Assembly: GCF_947491715.1 (NCBI RefSeq)
Contig: NZ_CANLKR010000014.1
Location: forward strand, 1 to 64,000
Direction of reading: 5' to 3'
Length of the DNA stretch: 64,000 nucleotides
From: an uncultured Shewanella sp.
Lineage (GTDB): Bacteria > Pseudomonadota > Gammaproteobacteria > Enterobacterales > Shewanellaceae
The notes under the pieces are model-generated. The model ran no database searches. It saw only the letters and a program-made list of their open reading frames with translations, and was not told where the DNA came from. Positions 8,878 through 18,075 of the stretch are shown piece by piece (within the stretch, counting starts at the first letter, position 1; each line of letters begins with the position of its first letter). Both the position numbers and the translations under genes were made by a program.

Positions 8878-9918
8878 ATGAAAATAGGGACTATTTTCTT
8901 ATCTGCTTTACTCACTTTGCTTTCTTTTAATAGCTACGCCACCTTTAAAAATGAACAGCTCATTTATGCAAGACTACTACAAAGTCCAAACCTCGCAGAA
9001 GTTAAACTGGGTGCAAAAGCCATGCACCATGAGCTGCCTGATAACCCCGAACTTTGGGACTTCATGGCATACACTTTATGGACAATAAATGCCAATGCAG
9101 ATCGTAAACATGATGAATTTGATGATACCAATGCTTGGCTCATCAAAGCATTCACTGAATACAATCATTCTGAATACAGACATTTTCTCGTACAGTTACT
9201 CAATCAAAAACAGCCAAAAAAAATTAAACGGTATTTGAAAAAAGCACTCAGAAATATTGACAAAAATACGGGATCATCTTTTAAAGCTGATGAGTACAAA
9301 GTACAAACTCTGACATTTGTTCCAAATAAGTTAGCCAATTTGGAAAAGTTTGAACAAATAAATCTTGGCAGCACATTAGAACACGTTGTTGATATACTGG
9401 GTCAACCCGATGGCGTTGGTCAATACTTACATTACAAACGCCGTATATTTATCGGCACTCAAACATTTCAAAACTTGCGTATTATGTATACAGATTTGGG
9501 TTCAATGGAACTCAGATATGATGAAAACAAGTGGGTCTTAGACAAAAAGTCATTTCAATCTACACAAAATATAGCCAATGTTGATCCTCAGTTTCAAGAT
9601 CTACTCTCGCGTTTAATCAGCAATGATGCACCTCAAATAAAAGCTGCCGCAAGAGAAGCCATTCAACTCCCTTTAACTCAATCTCATGTTCTCGATCATG
9701 TGGCTCAATATATATGGGATAATAAGAATACTGATGATCGTTACTTAGCAGACTCACTGGCTTGGCTATGTAAAGTGCTCGGCCGAAGTCAAAACGGTAG
9801 ATATAAAGTGTTTATGGAAACCTTAGCAAACAGTGATGCCCATAAGAAAATCATTAAATATGCTAGAGGACCAGCTAAGAACTTGCCTTTAGTGGATAAT
9901 AAATTTACCCCCAGTTAA
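8878..9918 (+). CDS. secreted protein of unknown function, copy B
   Basis: A 346-residue paralogue of the gene at 7400, with a signal peptide (MKIGTIFLSALLTLLSFNSYA) and the same three-part layout: helical N-terminal third, a central strand-rich part around LGSTLEHVVDILGQP, and a helical C-terminal third. Divergence is greatest near residues 130-165 and at the C-terminus, while AKAMHHELPD, HDEFDDTNAWLIKA and SNDAPQIKAAAREA are kept. Both copies are intact, which suggests both are under selection. A strong terminator follows. No characterised family is recognised. Confidence 0.8.
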   Translation: MKIGTIFLSALLTLLSFNSYATFKNEQLIYARLLQSPNLAEVKLGAKAMHHELPDNPELWDFMAYTLWTINANADRKHDEFDDTNAWLIKAFTEYNHSEYRHFLVQLLNQKQPKKIKRYLKKALRNIDKNTGSSFKADEYKVQTLTFVPNKLANLEKFEQINLGSTLEHVVDILGQPDGVGQYLHYKRRIFIGTQTFQNLRIMYTDLGSMELRYDENKWVLDKKSFQSTQNIANVDPQFQDLLSRLISNDAPQIKAAAREAIQLPLTQSHVLDHVAQYIWDNKNTDDRYLADSLAWLCKVLGRSQNGRYKVFMETLANSDAHKKIIKYARGPAKNLPLVDNKFTPS

Positions 9919-9940
9919 TCCACCCTTTAAAATTGACAAT

Positions 9941-9968
9941 AAAAAACCAGCAATTAAGCTGGTTTTTT
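9941..9968 (+). terminator. terminator after the paralogue pair
   Basis: AAAAAACCAGC and GCTGGTTTTTT form a perfect hairpin with A and T runs on the two sides. It can serve the plus-strand paralogue and possibly the convergent lysS. Confidence 0.88.
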
Positions 9969-10037
9969 ATTGTCTCAGTGATGATTACTTGACGATTAAA
10001 AGCGAATTTATATCATCCAATAATCTTACCCTCAGCA

Positions 10038-11540
10038 TTAGCCTTGTGGGCGCATCGCAGGGAATAAAATCACATCACGAATAGTATGCGTATTAGTAAA
10101 TAACATCACCAAACGGTCAATACCAATCCCTTGACCTGCTGTGGGCGGCAAACCATGCTCAAGGGCCGTAATGTAATCGGCATCATAAAACATGGCTTCA
10201 TCATCACCAGCATCTTTGGCATCCACTTGTGCTTTAAAGCGATTATCTTGATCTTCTGCATCGTTAAGCTCAGAGAAGCCATTTGCCACTTCACGGCCAC
10301 CAATAAAGAATTCAAATCTGTCTGTAATAAAGTGATTATCATCATTACGACGCGCTAGTGGTGAAATATCAGCAGGATAACCGGTAATGAAGGTAGGCTG
10401 CATCAATTGCGGCTCAGCAGTTTCACCAAAGATTTCTTCCAATAGCTGACCACAAGTCCAGAACTTCTCTATGGTCATGCCCAAATCTTTCGCTAAATTA
10501 CGCATAAACTCAACATCTTTCACTTCTTCATAGGTCATAGACTGAATAGTGGCATTGTCAGGATTATACAGCTTAACCGCATCTAACATACTAAGACGTG
10601 CATAGGGGCCGCCAAAGTCAATCGTATGTTCGCCATAAGGCAATTTAGATGAACCACAAAGATCCGTTGCAATAGAACTTAACATTTCTTCGGTTAAATC
10701 CATTAAGTCTTTGTAGTCGGCATAGGCCATATAGAATTCCATCATAGTGAATTCTGGATTATGGCGTGGCGATAAACCTTCATTACGGAAGTTACGGTTG
10801 ATTTCAAACACGCGCTCAAAACCACCCACCACCAAACGCTTTAAGTAAAGCTCAGGGGCGATCCGCAGGTACATTTGAATATCAAGAGCATTATGATGCG
10901 TTTCAAATGGACGAGCCGATGCGCCACCAGGAATGGTGTGCATCATCGGTGTTTCCACTTCCATGAACTCTTTCTTCACCATGAAGTTGCGAATCGCCGA
11001 TACGACTTTCGAGCGCATGATAAACGCCTCACGGGACTCTTCATTGACGATCAAATCAACATAACGCTGGCGGTAACGGGTTTCTTGATCCGTTAATCCA
11101 TGGAATTTTTCAGGTAATGGACGTAATGCTTTAGTCAATAATTGGTACGCTTCCATATTGACATAAAGATCGCCTTTACCCGATAAATGCAGCTGACCTG
11201 TGACACCAATAATATCACCAATATCTAGCCCTTGAAATTTGGCTTTTAACGCTTTTTGCACGTCTTTAGCTGCATAAGCTTGAATGCGGCCACTCACATC
11301 TTGCAAAACAAGAAATGGTCCACGTTTAGCCATCACACGGCCTGCGATGCTGACTTGATGACCTAATGCTTCTAGCTCTTCCTTGGTGTTGCTTCCAAAC
11401 TCAGCCTGTAAATCCGCGGCTTTGTGTTTTCGCTCAAAATTATTTGGGTGACCATTGGCAGGACATTGAGTGCGAATGTGCTCAAGTTTGGCACGACGCT
11501 CAGCAATTAACTTATTCTCATCTTGTACTTGTTCAGTCAT
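10038..11540 (-). CDS. lysS: lysyl-tRNA synthetase, class II
   Basis: Charges tRNA-Lys in the cytoplasm. It has 500 residues, near the usual 505. The N-terminal OB-fold anticodon-binding domain includes [19 protein letters not shown]. The class II core has motif 2 ([20 protein letters not shown]) and motif 3 ([13 protein letters not shown]). It lies 120 bases downstream of prfB on the same strand, the widespread prfB-lysS arrangement. Confidence 0.97.
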   Translation of the reverse strand: MTEQVQDENKLIAERRAKLEHIRTQCPANGHPNNFERKHKAADLQAEFGSNTKEELEALGHQVSIAGRVMAKRGPFLVLQDVSGRIQAYAAKDVQKALKAKFQGLDIGDIIGVTGQLHLSGKGDLYVNMEAYQLLTKALRPLPEKFHGLTDQETRYRQRYVDLIVNEESREAFIMRSKVVSAIRNFMVKKEFMEVETPMMHTIPGGASARPFETHHNALDIQMYLRIAPELYLKRLVVGGFERVFEINRNFRNEGLSPRHNPEFTMMEFYMAYADYKDLMDLTEEMLSSIATDLCGSSKLPYGEHTIDFGGPYARLSMLDAVKLYNPDNATIQSMTYEEVKDVEFMRNLAKDLGMTIEKFWTCGQLLEEIFGETAEPQLMQPTFITGYPADISPLARRNDDNHFITDRFEFFIGGREVANGFSELNDAEDQDNRFKAQVDAKDAGDDEAMFYDADYITALEHGLPPTAGQGIGIDRLVMLFTNTHTIRDVILFPAMRPQG

Positions 11541-11660
11541 CTTCTTATCTCGTCAATGTTACAGATCACACCATATCAATGGATCAGGATTTACTTTTTT
11601 TACTACAACTCAAGGAAGTGCAGCGATAAGACCTCTATAATTAACACCTATGGTTAACGC

Positions 11661-12759
11661 TTAAAGGCCTGATTTTAGACTTGCTTCAATAAACTTATCT
11701 AAATCACCATCGAGTACACTTTGGGTGTTACGGTTCTCGACACCGGTTCTTAAATCTTTAATACGCGCATCATCTAACACGTATGAACGAATTTGACTGC
11801 CCCAGCCGATATCGGATTTTGCATCTTCTGCCGCTTGTTTATCGGCATTTTGTTTCAGCATTTCTAATTCAAACAGCTTGGCTTTCAATTGCTTCATGGC
11901 CGAATCACGATTTTTATGTTGTGAGCGATCATTTTGGCATTGCACCACAGTATTGGTGGGTACATGGGTAATACGAATGGCCGATTCTGTTTTGTTTACG
12001 TGCTGACCACCGGCGCCTGATGCGCGATAGGTATCAATTCTTAAATCGGCTGGATTGATATCAATTTCAATGGAATCATCAATTTCTGGGTACACAAAAA
12101 CAGAACAAAAAGAAGTATGGCGCCTACCCGTTGAATCAAATGGTGATTTACGGACTAAACGATGCACCCCAGTTTCTGTTCTGAGCCAACCAAAGGCATA
12201 TTCCCCCGTAAACTTAATGGTGGCACCTTTAATGCCTGCCACATCACCATCAGTCACTTCAATTAATTCAGGTTTAAAGCCGTGCGCTTCTCCCCACCGT
12301 AGGAACATGCGCAGCACCATATTAGCCCAATCTTGCGCTTCTGTTCCACCAGATCCCGATTGAATATCTAAATAGCAATCGGCTAAATCATGGGGACCTG
12401 AAAACATACGGCGAAATTCAAGCTCTTCGAGACGTTTTTCAAGCTCGTCAAGTTCCAAGCTTGCATCATTGAAGGTTTCTTCATCTTCTTCTTCAACCGC
12501 CAGCTCAACTAAATCTTCAACATCGACAAGACCCGAGTCCATATCATCGATGGTTTTCACTACCGCCTCTAATGCCGAACGCTCTTTTCCTAACGCTTGC
12601 GCATTATTCGGATCGTTCCACACTTCAGCGCTTTCAAGCTCACGACTGACTTCTTCTAGACGCTCTTTTTTTGCATCGTAGTCAAAGATACCCCCGAAGC
12701 AATATGGTTCGATCCGCGAGTTCTTTGACTTTAAATTTTATCGGGTTCACTTCAAACAT
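11661..12759 (-). CDS. prfB: peptide chain release factor 2 (programmed frameshift)
   Basis: Recognises UGA and UAA stop codons. The coding region is not one open frame. It starts at the ATG ending at 12759, reads 25 codons to an in-frame TGA (12682-12684), and continues in the +1 frame to 11661, giving 365 residues as in E. coli. Visible are SPF (codon recognition, in [11 protein letters not shown]) and GGQ (peptidyl release, in [10 protein letters not shown]). An open frame beginning at MWNDPNNAQ alone would miss the first 45 or so residues. The frameshift senses RF2 level, which is autoregulation. lysS follows. Confidence 0.97.
12681..12696 (-). promoter_or_regulatory. RF2 +1 frameshift site
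   Basis: On the minus strand GGGGG, TAT, CTT, TGA, C. A Shine-Dalgarno-like G run stands three bases before the slippery CTT, followed by UGA and C, the classic autoregulatory +1 frameshift cassette of prfB. The upstream base is C, so the usual AGGGGG reads CGGGGG here. Confidence 0.95.
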
Positions 12760-12887
12760 GGATTAGTCTACTTTAATTGTTAGGTTACACGGATAGAAAA
12801 CCGCCTATTTTAACCTAAGCGGATCATTAAACCTAGCGGGGAAGGAAAGAAATAAAGAATAGTTTTAAGGAAAAAGCTGACATCTCT

Positions 12888-12919
12888 TACCCGTGATACT
12901 TGAAGATACAGGATTCAAA
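12888..12919. mobile_element. solo end of the miniature element
   Basis: TACCCGTGATACTTGAAGAT and a further dozen bases match the right terminus of the 263-bp element at 8471. Nothing else of the element is present, so this is a relic end. It lies just downstream of the MarR-type gene. Confidence 0.6.
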
Positions 12920-12939
12920 CTGACTTTATTAACGATTAG

Positions 12940-13389
12940 TTACGGGTTATCCGCTAACACTTGGTGAAGCTTATCGCATGCTTGCTTAAAAGCGGCTAAA
13001 TCCATCTCCAAACCTTGAACTTTACATTTCATCATCTCTGGCACAGACTGAGCTTGAACTTTTAACAAACAGCCTTGTTCGGTCAAATTAAGCACTCGCA
13101 TACGTTCGTCTTCAATGCTACGCCCACGGCTCACTAATCCCTTACCTTCTAGTCGTTTAAGCAGGGGCGTTAAGGTCCCCGAGTCTAAGTGCAATTTCTC
13201 ACCTAAGGTTTTGACGCTGATCCCATCATGCTCCCAAAGTACTAACATGACGAGATATTGAGAATAAGTCAGATCCAGTTTGTCCAATAAAGGTCGATAT
13301 GCCCTTATCATTGCATTTGAGGCACTGTAGAGAGAAAAACAAATTTGGTTATTCAAACTAAGCTGCTCATTATTTGTTATTTGAGACAT
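12940..13389 (-). CDS. MarR-family regulator, OhrR-like
   Basis: A 149-residue winged-helix repressor. LNNQICFSLYSASNAMIRAYRPLLDKLDLTY contains the N-terminal Cys17 context of OhrR, where that cysteine is oxidised by organic hydroperoxides and DNA is released. The winged helix covers LGEKLHLDSGTLTPLLKRLE. A start 15 codons upstream is possible but AGGAGG stands four bases before the chosen ATG. In most genomes ohrR sits next to ohr; no ohr gene is visible here, so OhrR is a homology call and the target gene is unknown. Confidence 0.82.
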   Translation of the reverse strand: MSQITNNEQLSLNNQICFSLYSASNAMIRAYRPLLDKLDLTYSQYLVMLVLWEHDGISVKTLGEKLHLDSGTLTPLLKRLEGKGLVSRGRSIEDERMRVLNLTEQGCLLKVQAQSVPEMMKCKVQGLEMDLAAFKQACDKLHQVLADNP

Positions 13390-13723
13390 GCGCCCTCCTT
13401 TAATCATAAACATTCCTAATATGATTGCGCACAATCTAGTTCACTTCAAGATAAAAAGCATGTTGACTTAAGCACAGAAACAACCGTTTTCATTCAAGAA
13501 CCACGTTAAACCGAACAAACAGCAGCATGGAAAAGCCTGATCGAATCAGTGTTCACAGCCTATGGAAATGGCACATCAATGAAGTAAAAAAGAGAAAATA
13601 GAAACAACAAGAGAGGGCGCTGCCCAAAACGGGCAGCTAAAAACAACGCTAGCACAACATATCAACTTACAAAAAAACTATATCATTTAATCTACTAAAA
13701 ATAGACATTGACTATTTAATCAT

Positions 13724-13885
13724 CTACTCTTCTACTTGGCAAAGAGGTGTTCCCGGACAATAATCAGGCATGTCATCAATAGATGTTTTTTTCGCCATAG
13801 GGATCGCTACAGTAGTAGAGCAAAATAAGCCAGCAGCCATCAATACTGTCATCTTTTTTATTAATAATAAAAATGTCATTCTCAT
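13724..13885 (-). CDS. small secreted peptide, unknown
   Basis: A 53-residue open frame: a basic start, a hydrophobic stretch (MTVLMAAGLFCSTTVA) and a polar mature part of about 26 residues with a Cys pair spaced by five residues (YCPGTPLCQVEE). AAGGA sits seven bases before the ATG, supporting translation. The mature part could form one disulphide loop. It lies between the large ToxR-type regulator upstream and the OhrR-like gene downstream on the same strand. I recognise no family. A short start at the internal ATG (residue 12) would still give a signal peptide. Confidence 0.6.
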   Translation of the reverse strand: MRMTFLLLIKKMTVLMAAGLFCSTTVAIPMAKKTSIDDMPDYCPGTPLCQVEE

Positions 13886-14621
13886 ATCGAATATCCTTTT
13901 TTTGTTATTACTTTTTCTGTCTTTAATTAAAAACGAGTCAGAATTTCAATAAAAATGTCTCAACTCATGGACTCGAATAACTCACTCTAAAAGAAAAAGT
14001 CTCTAGAAGATAAGTGCTCATTCAATGGCATTACTATCCGGCCAATCAGTTAACAAGACAATAACTTTTAGCGTGCTATTTCATGTATTATTCGCCTGCA
14101 AGCTAAAATCACAGAACTAACACGATAAAAACACAAAAAATAACAGGCCACCTATAACACCTCAATTAAAAATTGAGTGCATAGCGATACTGACACAAGC
14201 AATTTAGTCAGCATGAGTGAAATACTCGATGGATGTCATATAGCAAAGGTAAATAAGACTCAACTTACTAAATGTATGAGTTAGTCGTGGAAATATACAA
14301 GATTAGCATTGTCTACTGCCATAATAAAAAATGACAAATATTGTCAGTATAAATTAGGACGTTTATTAAAAATGACCAAATAGGAAGTAAACGAATGACA
14401 GGAAAATGGCAAGTCATTGCCAAGTAGTATCTGGTTATAAACGAATATTTCAACTCGCATCAATAAAGAATATTATGAATGCCCTTGGCTAATTCAACTC
14501 GCAAGTGCAGCCTAACGTTACTTCAATCTAACACTAGGCTGCATCTCTTACTACTCTAGAAAAACAGCCATGAGTGATTAATGCTTTAACTAATATATTC
14601 TTACATTCTAACGATATCAAT
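13886..14621. other. gene-free AT-rich interval
   Basis: No convincing gene. It contains an inverted repeat TGCAGCCTA (14506-14514) and TAGGCTGCA (14535-14543), about 80 bases after the stop of the regulator at 14622. This may help end its transcript, though no T run follows. A 31-codon frame on the plus strand near 14023 lacks a ribosome site and was not called. Confidence 0.4.
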
Positions 14622-16982
14622 TTAAAAAATAAATCGTTTTACATCAAATTGATAAAGTTCAGAATTTCTCTTTCTTGAGTTATACCAAAGCCGCCCCGCT
14701 TCTTGATTAATAGCCATATTGAACGTTATCGGTAAAAAATCAAACTCTTTTTGCTCATGTTTAAAGGTCGCTAGATTCAGCTCATTAAAAGTGACTTTAG
14801 TATAATCAGTATCCTGCCAATACAAATAATCATCCATGATAAAGACTAAATTATATAACTCTTTGTTTAACTTGTAACCTAATGCTTGTTGTTGGCCGTT
14901 TTGCGCTAAAATAAGTTCAAAATCATCATTCACCAATACATAACCCTCTCGATATTCGATGGCATCTTGGTAACCATTAAACAGCTCTGTTATGTCACCT
15001 GTAGCAATATCAAAGCGGTTCACCACCCAAGTATCATATTGTTTAACGCCGTAAATAATTGCCGTTTCATCTTTAGAAAAACGCGCATAACTGATAACAC
15101 TCTGTTTAGTTGATAAAAATTGTTTATCTCCTGAACTCAAAGTTAAAAAGACTAAACGTTTATCTTCTTTGTAGAGAATTTTATCCCCATCACGACTGGA
15201 ATATAAAAACCTAAGCTTATCTTTAACTTTTACTAACTCTGTATGCTTATTGGTCTTATAATCGAATTGACTGAGCACATAATGGGTTGCTGTTATACCA
15301 GTAAAAAAAGCCTTATCCTTATTGTTTTGTCCACCCATCAAGGTTAAATCCAGATCATCTTCAATAATATTATCTGTCACAAACTCGCTAAAGGGCAAGG
15401 TTTTAGACACAAAGCGATTATCACTGCTCTGTCGACGCAATAAATATAAATGTTCATTACTCTTAGCCAGTTCTAGAGCACGAAAGTCAAAATCATCATT
15501 AAACACTTTTACTGTATCTGTCGTAATATCGAGACTAAAGATCCCTTTAATCGCTAATACGGCTAACATACGCTCATTGAGCCATTCAATATAGTAGATT
15601 TTATTTTTAAACCAGCGCCGATAAATCACCTTATTTAGCGGTAAGTCAATAATGCGTATTTCATATTGATTATTTCCTAGATCCAGTCTTAGCACGGCTA
15701 ATTGCTGACCATCATTAGAAAATTGCATTCTAAAATCCTTGAAGTTGTCAGACACTTTCTCTGTTACCGATACTATTTCTTTGGAAGTTAAATCATAGCT
15801 GTAACCCGATACACCATCACCTTTATTAGGCTCTCCAGTAAAGTATATTTTATCCTCAATGATAGGCGAAAAGCTTAAATCATATAAGCCAGAATAACCT
15901 TCAATTAATGTACGACGGGCATGCTCGTTAGATGCTAAATCAAATTCAATTAAGGATGAACTGCCTTCAACATGATCAATATAATAAAACTTATCACCGA
16001 CTTTATTAAAGGTTAAAGATAAAGGAAAAGTGACATTTTGCACCAGTTGCGTGACTTTATTATTGGCCATGTCTTTCAAAAATATTTGATAGCCCACACC
16101 TTCATCCAATTTCATGGCAAAAGCGGTTAACTGCTTATCATCATGGACGGCAATGCCAATTTTGTCCCCAGTGAGTGTTTTTAAAAGATTACTCTCATTC
16201 ATCACCAGAGGTGCTTGCTCATCAGTGCTTTTTTTGTGGTTCTCACCACTTGTGATACTTGACTCTAATGCATTGACTTCTGAACTTAATTGGCTATCGG
16301 GAGTAATATTAATGTCATAAAAATAAACCAGGTAACTGAGCCCCAGAATAAACACAACCAAGCTCGATACTAATGCAGTCAATTGAAATGATGTTAACCT
16401 GTGCCAAAAAGGCAAATGATGAGTCTGGTTGTTTATTTGAGCCTTGTCGCCCTTTAATTGATCATCATGGCTATTAGCCTGACTCGATTGGGGGTTATTC
16501 ACACTACTTGTAATGTCAGTACTCTGAGAATGCTGACTTAAAGAAGCACTATTTGAGATCGGTTCTAAAGAAGGTTGTACTAAAACATTGTTAGCTGAAT
16601 TTATCTCATCTCTATTGGCGTCTAAATAATCCGAAACAAGCAGATCAGGAATAGGAGGAATACTTTTAATGGCTTTCTTATTTAAATCCACATGGCAAAT
16701 TAAACGGTAACCCCGTTTAGAAAGTGATTTTATATATTTAGGCTCATTATGATTATCATCAAATAACAATCGCAATTTACTGATTATTTTTCGAACAGCT
16801 GCGTCTGAGACAAAACGCCCTTTCCAAACATTTTCATGAAGCTCAGTAATGGATATATGTCTTTGCCTATTTTCAACCAGATACATGAGTACATCATAAA
16901 CTTTAGGTTCTATCGCTTTTTCTTCATCACCACAATGAAGCAGCATGGTTTCTCGATCTAAAAAATAATCGCCTAATTGCAT
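14622..16982 (-). CDS. ToxR/CadC-type membrane regulator with propeller-like periplasmic domain
   Basis: A 786-residue one-component regulator. Residues 1-100 are an OmpR/PhoB-type winged helix (AIEPKVYDVLMYLVENR, VSDAAVRKIISKLRLLFDD, YIKSLSKRGYRLI), the usual N-terminal DNA-binding domain of ToxR and CadC. A Ser/Asn/Gln-rich linker (about 105-195) leads to one membrane helix (about 200-222). The 560-residue periplasmic part has repeated strand patterns such as GDKFYYIDHVEGSSSLIEFD, like TolB/PD40 beta-propellers. It probably senses a periplasmic signal and acts on DNA while still in the membrane. The target is unknown; the secreted peptide gene downstream and the genes across the divergent 330-bp promoter region are candidates. 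Confidence 0.85.
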   Translation of the reverse strand: MQLGDYFLDRETMLLHCGDEEKAIEPKVYDVLMYLVENRQRHISITELHENVWKGRFVSDAAVRKIISKLRLLFDDNHNEPKYIKSLSKRGYRLICHVDLNKKAIKSIPPIPDLLVSDYLDANRDEINSANNVLVQPSLEPISNSASLSQHSQSTDITSSVNNPQSSQANSHDDQLKGDKAQINNQTHHLPFWHRLTSFQLTALVSSLVVFILGLSYLVYFYDINITPDSQLSSEVNALESSITSGENHKKSTDEQAPLVMNESNLLKTLTGDKIGIAVHDDKQLTAFAMKLDEGVGYQIFLKDMANNKVTQLVQNVTFPLSLTFNKVGDKFYYIDHVEGSSSLIEFDLASNEHARRTLIEGYSGLYDLSFSPIIEDKIYFTGEPNKGDGVSGYSYDLTSKEIVSVTEKVSDNFKDFRMQFSNDGQQLAVLRLDLGNNQYEIRIIDLPLNKVIYRRWFKNKIYYIEWLNERMLAVLAIKGIFSLDITTDTVKVFNDDFDFRALELAKSNEHLYLLRRQSSDNRFVSKTLPFSEFVTDNIIEDDLDLTLMGGQNNKDKAFFTGITATHYVLSQFDYKTNKHTELVKVKDKLRFLYSSRDGDKILYKEDKRLVFLTLSSGDKQFLSTKQSVISYARFSKDETAIIYGVKQYDTWVVNRFDIATGDITELFNGYQDAIEYREGYVLVNDDFELILAQNGQQQALGYKLNKELYNLVFIMDDYLYWQDTDYTKVTFNELNLATFKHEQKEFDFLPITFNMAINQEAGRLWYNSRKRNSELYQFDVKRFIF

Positions 16983-17309
16983 CCCTGTACCTCAAAATTA
17001 TACCCAAAATAAGCAGTGCCTCTATGGTTTAGTCGCATATCAAAGCACAAAATGCTATTTTTTTCAATTATCTAAAATTAAAACTTATCGTTATAATGAT
17101 ACGCATCAAAATTATACACTTTTATATAGCTAAAAAGAATAAGTAATTCGTTTAATAAACGAATGCAAGTTAAAAATATAATAAAAGTAAGTAAATAAGA
17201 GAAGAATTTTTATTTATCTTCGATTCATCGATTAATATATCATTACCTATTAGACTTCATTTCCTATATTCTTAAGCGCTAAATTGATTAAGTCAGCAAT
17301 CGACTCATT
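16983..17309. other. divergent AT-rich promoter region
   Basis: Between the minus-strand regulator and plus-strand trmN6. It is very AT-rich, consistent with promoters in both directions. I saw no clear operator, repeat or small gene. Confidence 0.4.
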
Positions 17310-18023
17310 ATGCCTTTTACCTTTAAACAATTTCATATTAATGATTCTCTTTGTGGCATGCGAGTCAGTACAGACGGCGTATTATTAGGTGCATGGGCTC
17401 CACTCACACAAGCTGATACTATTTTGGATATCGGCGCAGGCAGTGGTCTACTTAGTTTAATGGCCGCTCAGCGCAGTCAAGCTCAGATCACTGCTGTAGA
17501 ACTGGATGAAAAAGCCGTGAATGATTGCGAGCATAATTTTAATGCATCGCCATGGAGCGATAGATTAAAGGTTCATCACTGTGCAATTCAGCATTTTATT
17601 ACTAGCCATAGGGTATTTGATCACATTATTTGCAATCCGCCTTATTTTACGAATGGGCCTCAATCACAACTCAAAGCGCGGAGCAGAGCAAGGCACACAG
17701 ACAACCTTAACTTTGATGAGTTACTCAACGCAATAAAGCAACTCTTAGGCCCAGATGGAATCGCTAGCCTTATTTTGCCTTCTGCGAGCCTAAAAGACTT
17801 TCTTGTACGGCTCAGCTTTTTTAAGCTCAAAACCATCCAACTTGTTAATGTCGCCAGCATCGAAGGCAAAGCACCTAACCGACATCTCATAAACCTACAA
17901 CATGGGGATTTACAAACTCAATATTTTTCTCCTGTTAACACGCACCTCAATATTCGTATGCCAACAGGTCAATACTCAAATGAAATGCAAGCACTCACGC
18001 AGAATTTCTACTTAAAATTGTAA
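17310..18023 (+). CDS. trmN6: tRNA1(Val) adenine-37 N6-methyltransferase
   Basis: A SAM-dependent Rossmann methyltransferase (YfiC family), 237 residues. Visible are the SAM-binding motif ILDIGAGSGLLSLMAAQR (about 40-57) and the catalytic NPPY of amino methyltransferases in IICNPPYFTNGPQ (about 107-119). It modifies A37 next to the anticodon of tRNA-Val. It is followed 52 bases later by srmB on the same strand; in E. coli the two genes are also adjacent, though divergent. Confidence 0.93.
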   Translation: MPFTFKQFHINDSLCGMRVSTDGVLLGAWAPLTQADTILDIGAGSGLLSLMAAQRSQAQITAVELDEKAVNDCEHNFNASPWSDRLKVHHCAIQHFITSHRVFDHIICNPPYFTNGPQSQLKARSRARHTDNLNFDELLNAIKQLLGPDGIASLILPSASLKDFLVRLSFFKLKTIQLVNVASIEGKAPNRHLINLQHGDLQTQYFSPVNTHLNIRMPTGQYSNEMQALTQNFYLKL

Positions 18024-18075
18024 TAGTGAAATGGCTTTTTTTATCAATAAGTATTTTCATAAGAGGATTTAAGTT

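Noticed and set aside
9918..10038. CRISPR-like repeats anywhere in the window
   Set aside because: I looked for regularly spaced direct repeats with unique spacers and saw none; the tandem repeats found are in-frame protein repeats or single pairs.
13770..13952. 60-codon frame on the plus strand
   Set aside because: It is the opposite strand of the secreted peptide at 13724-13885, which has the better ribosome site and signal peptide.
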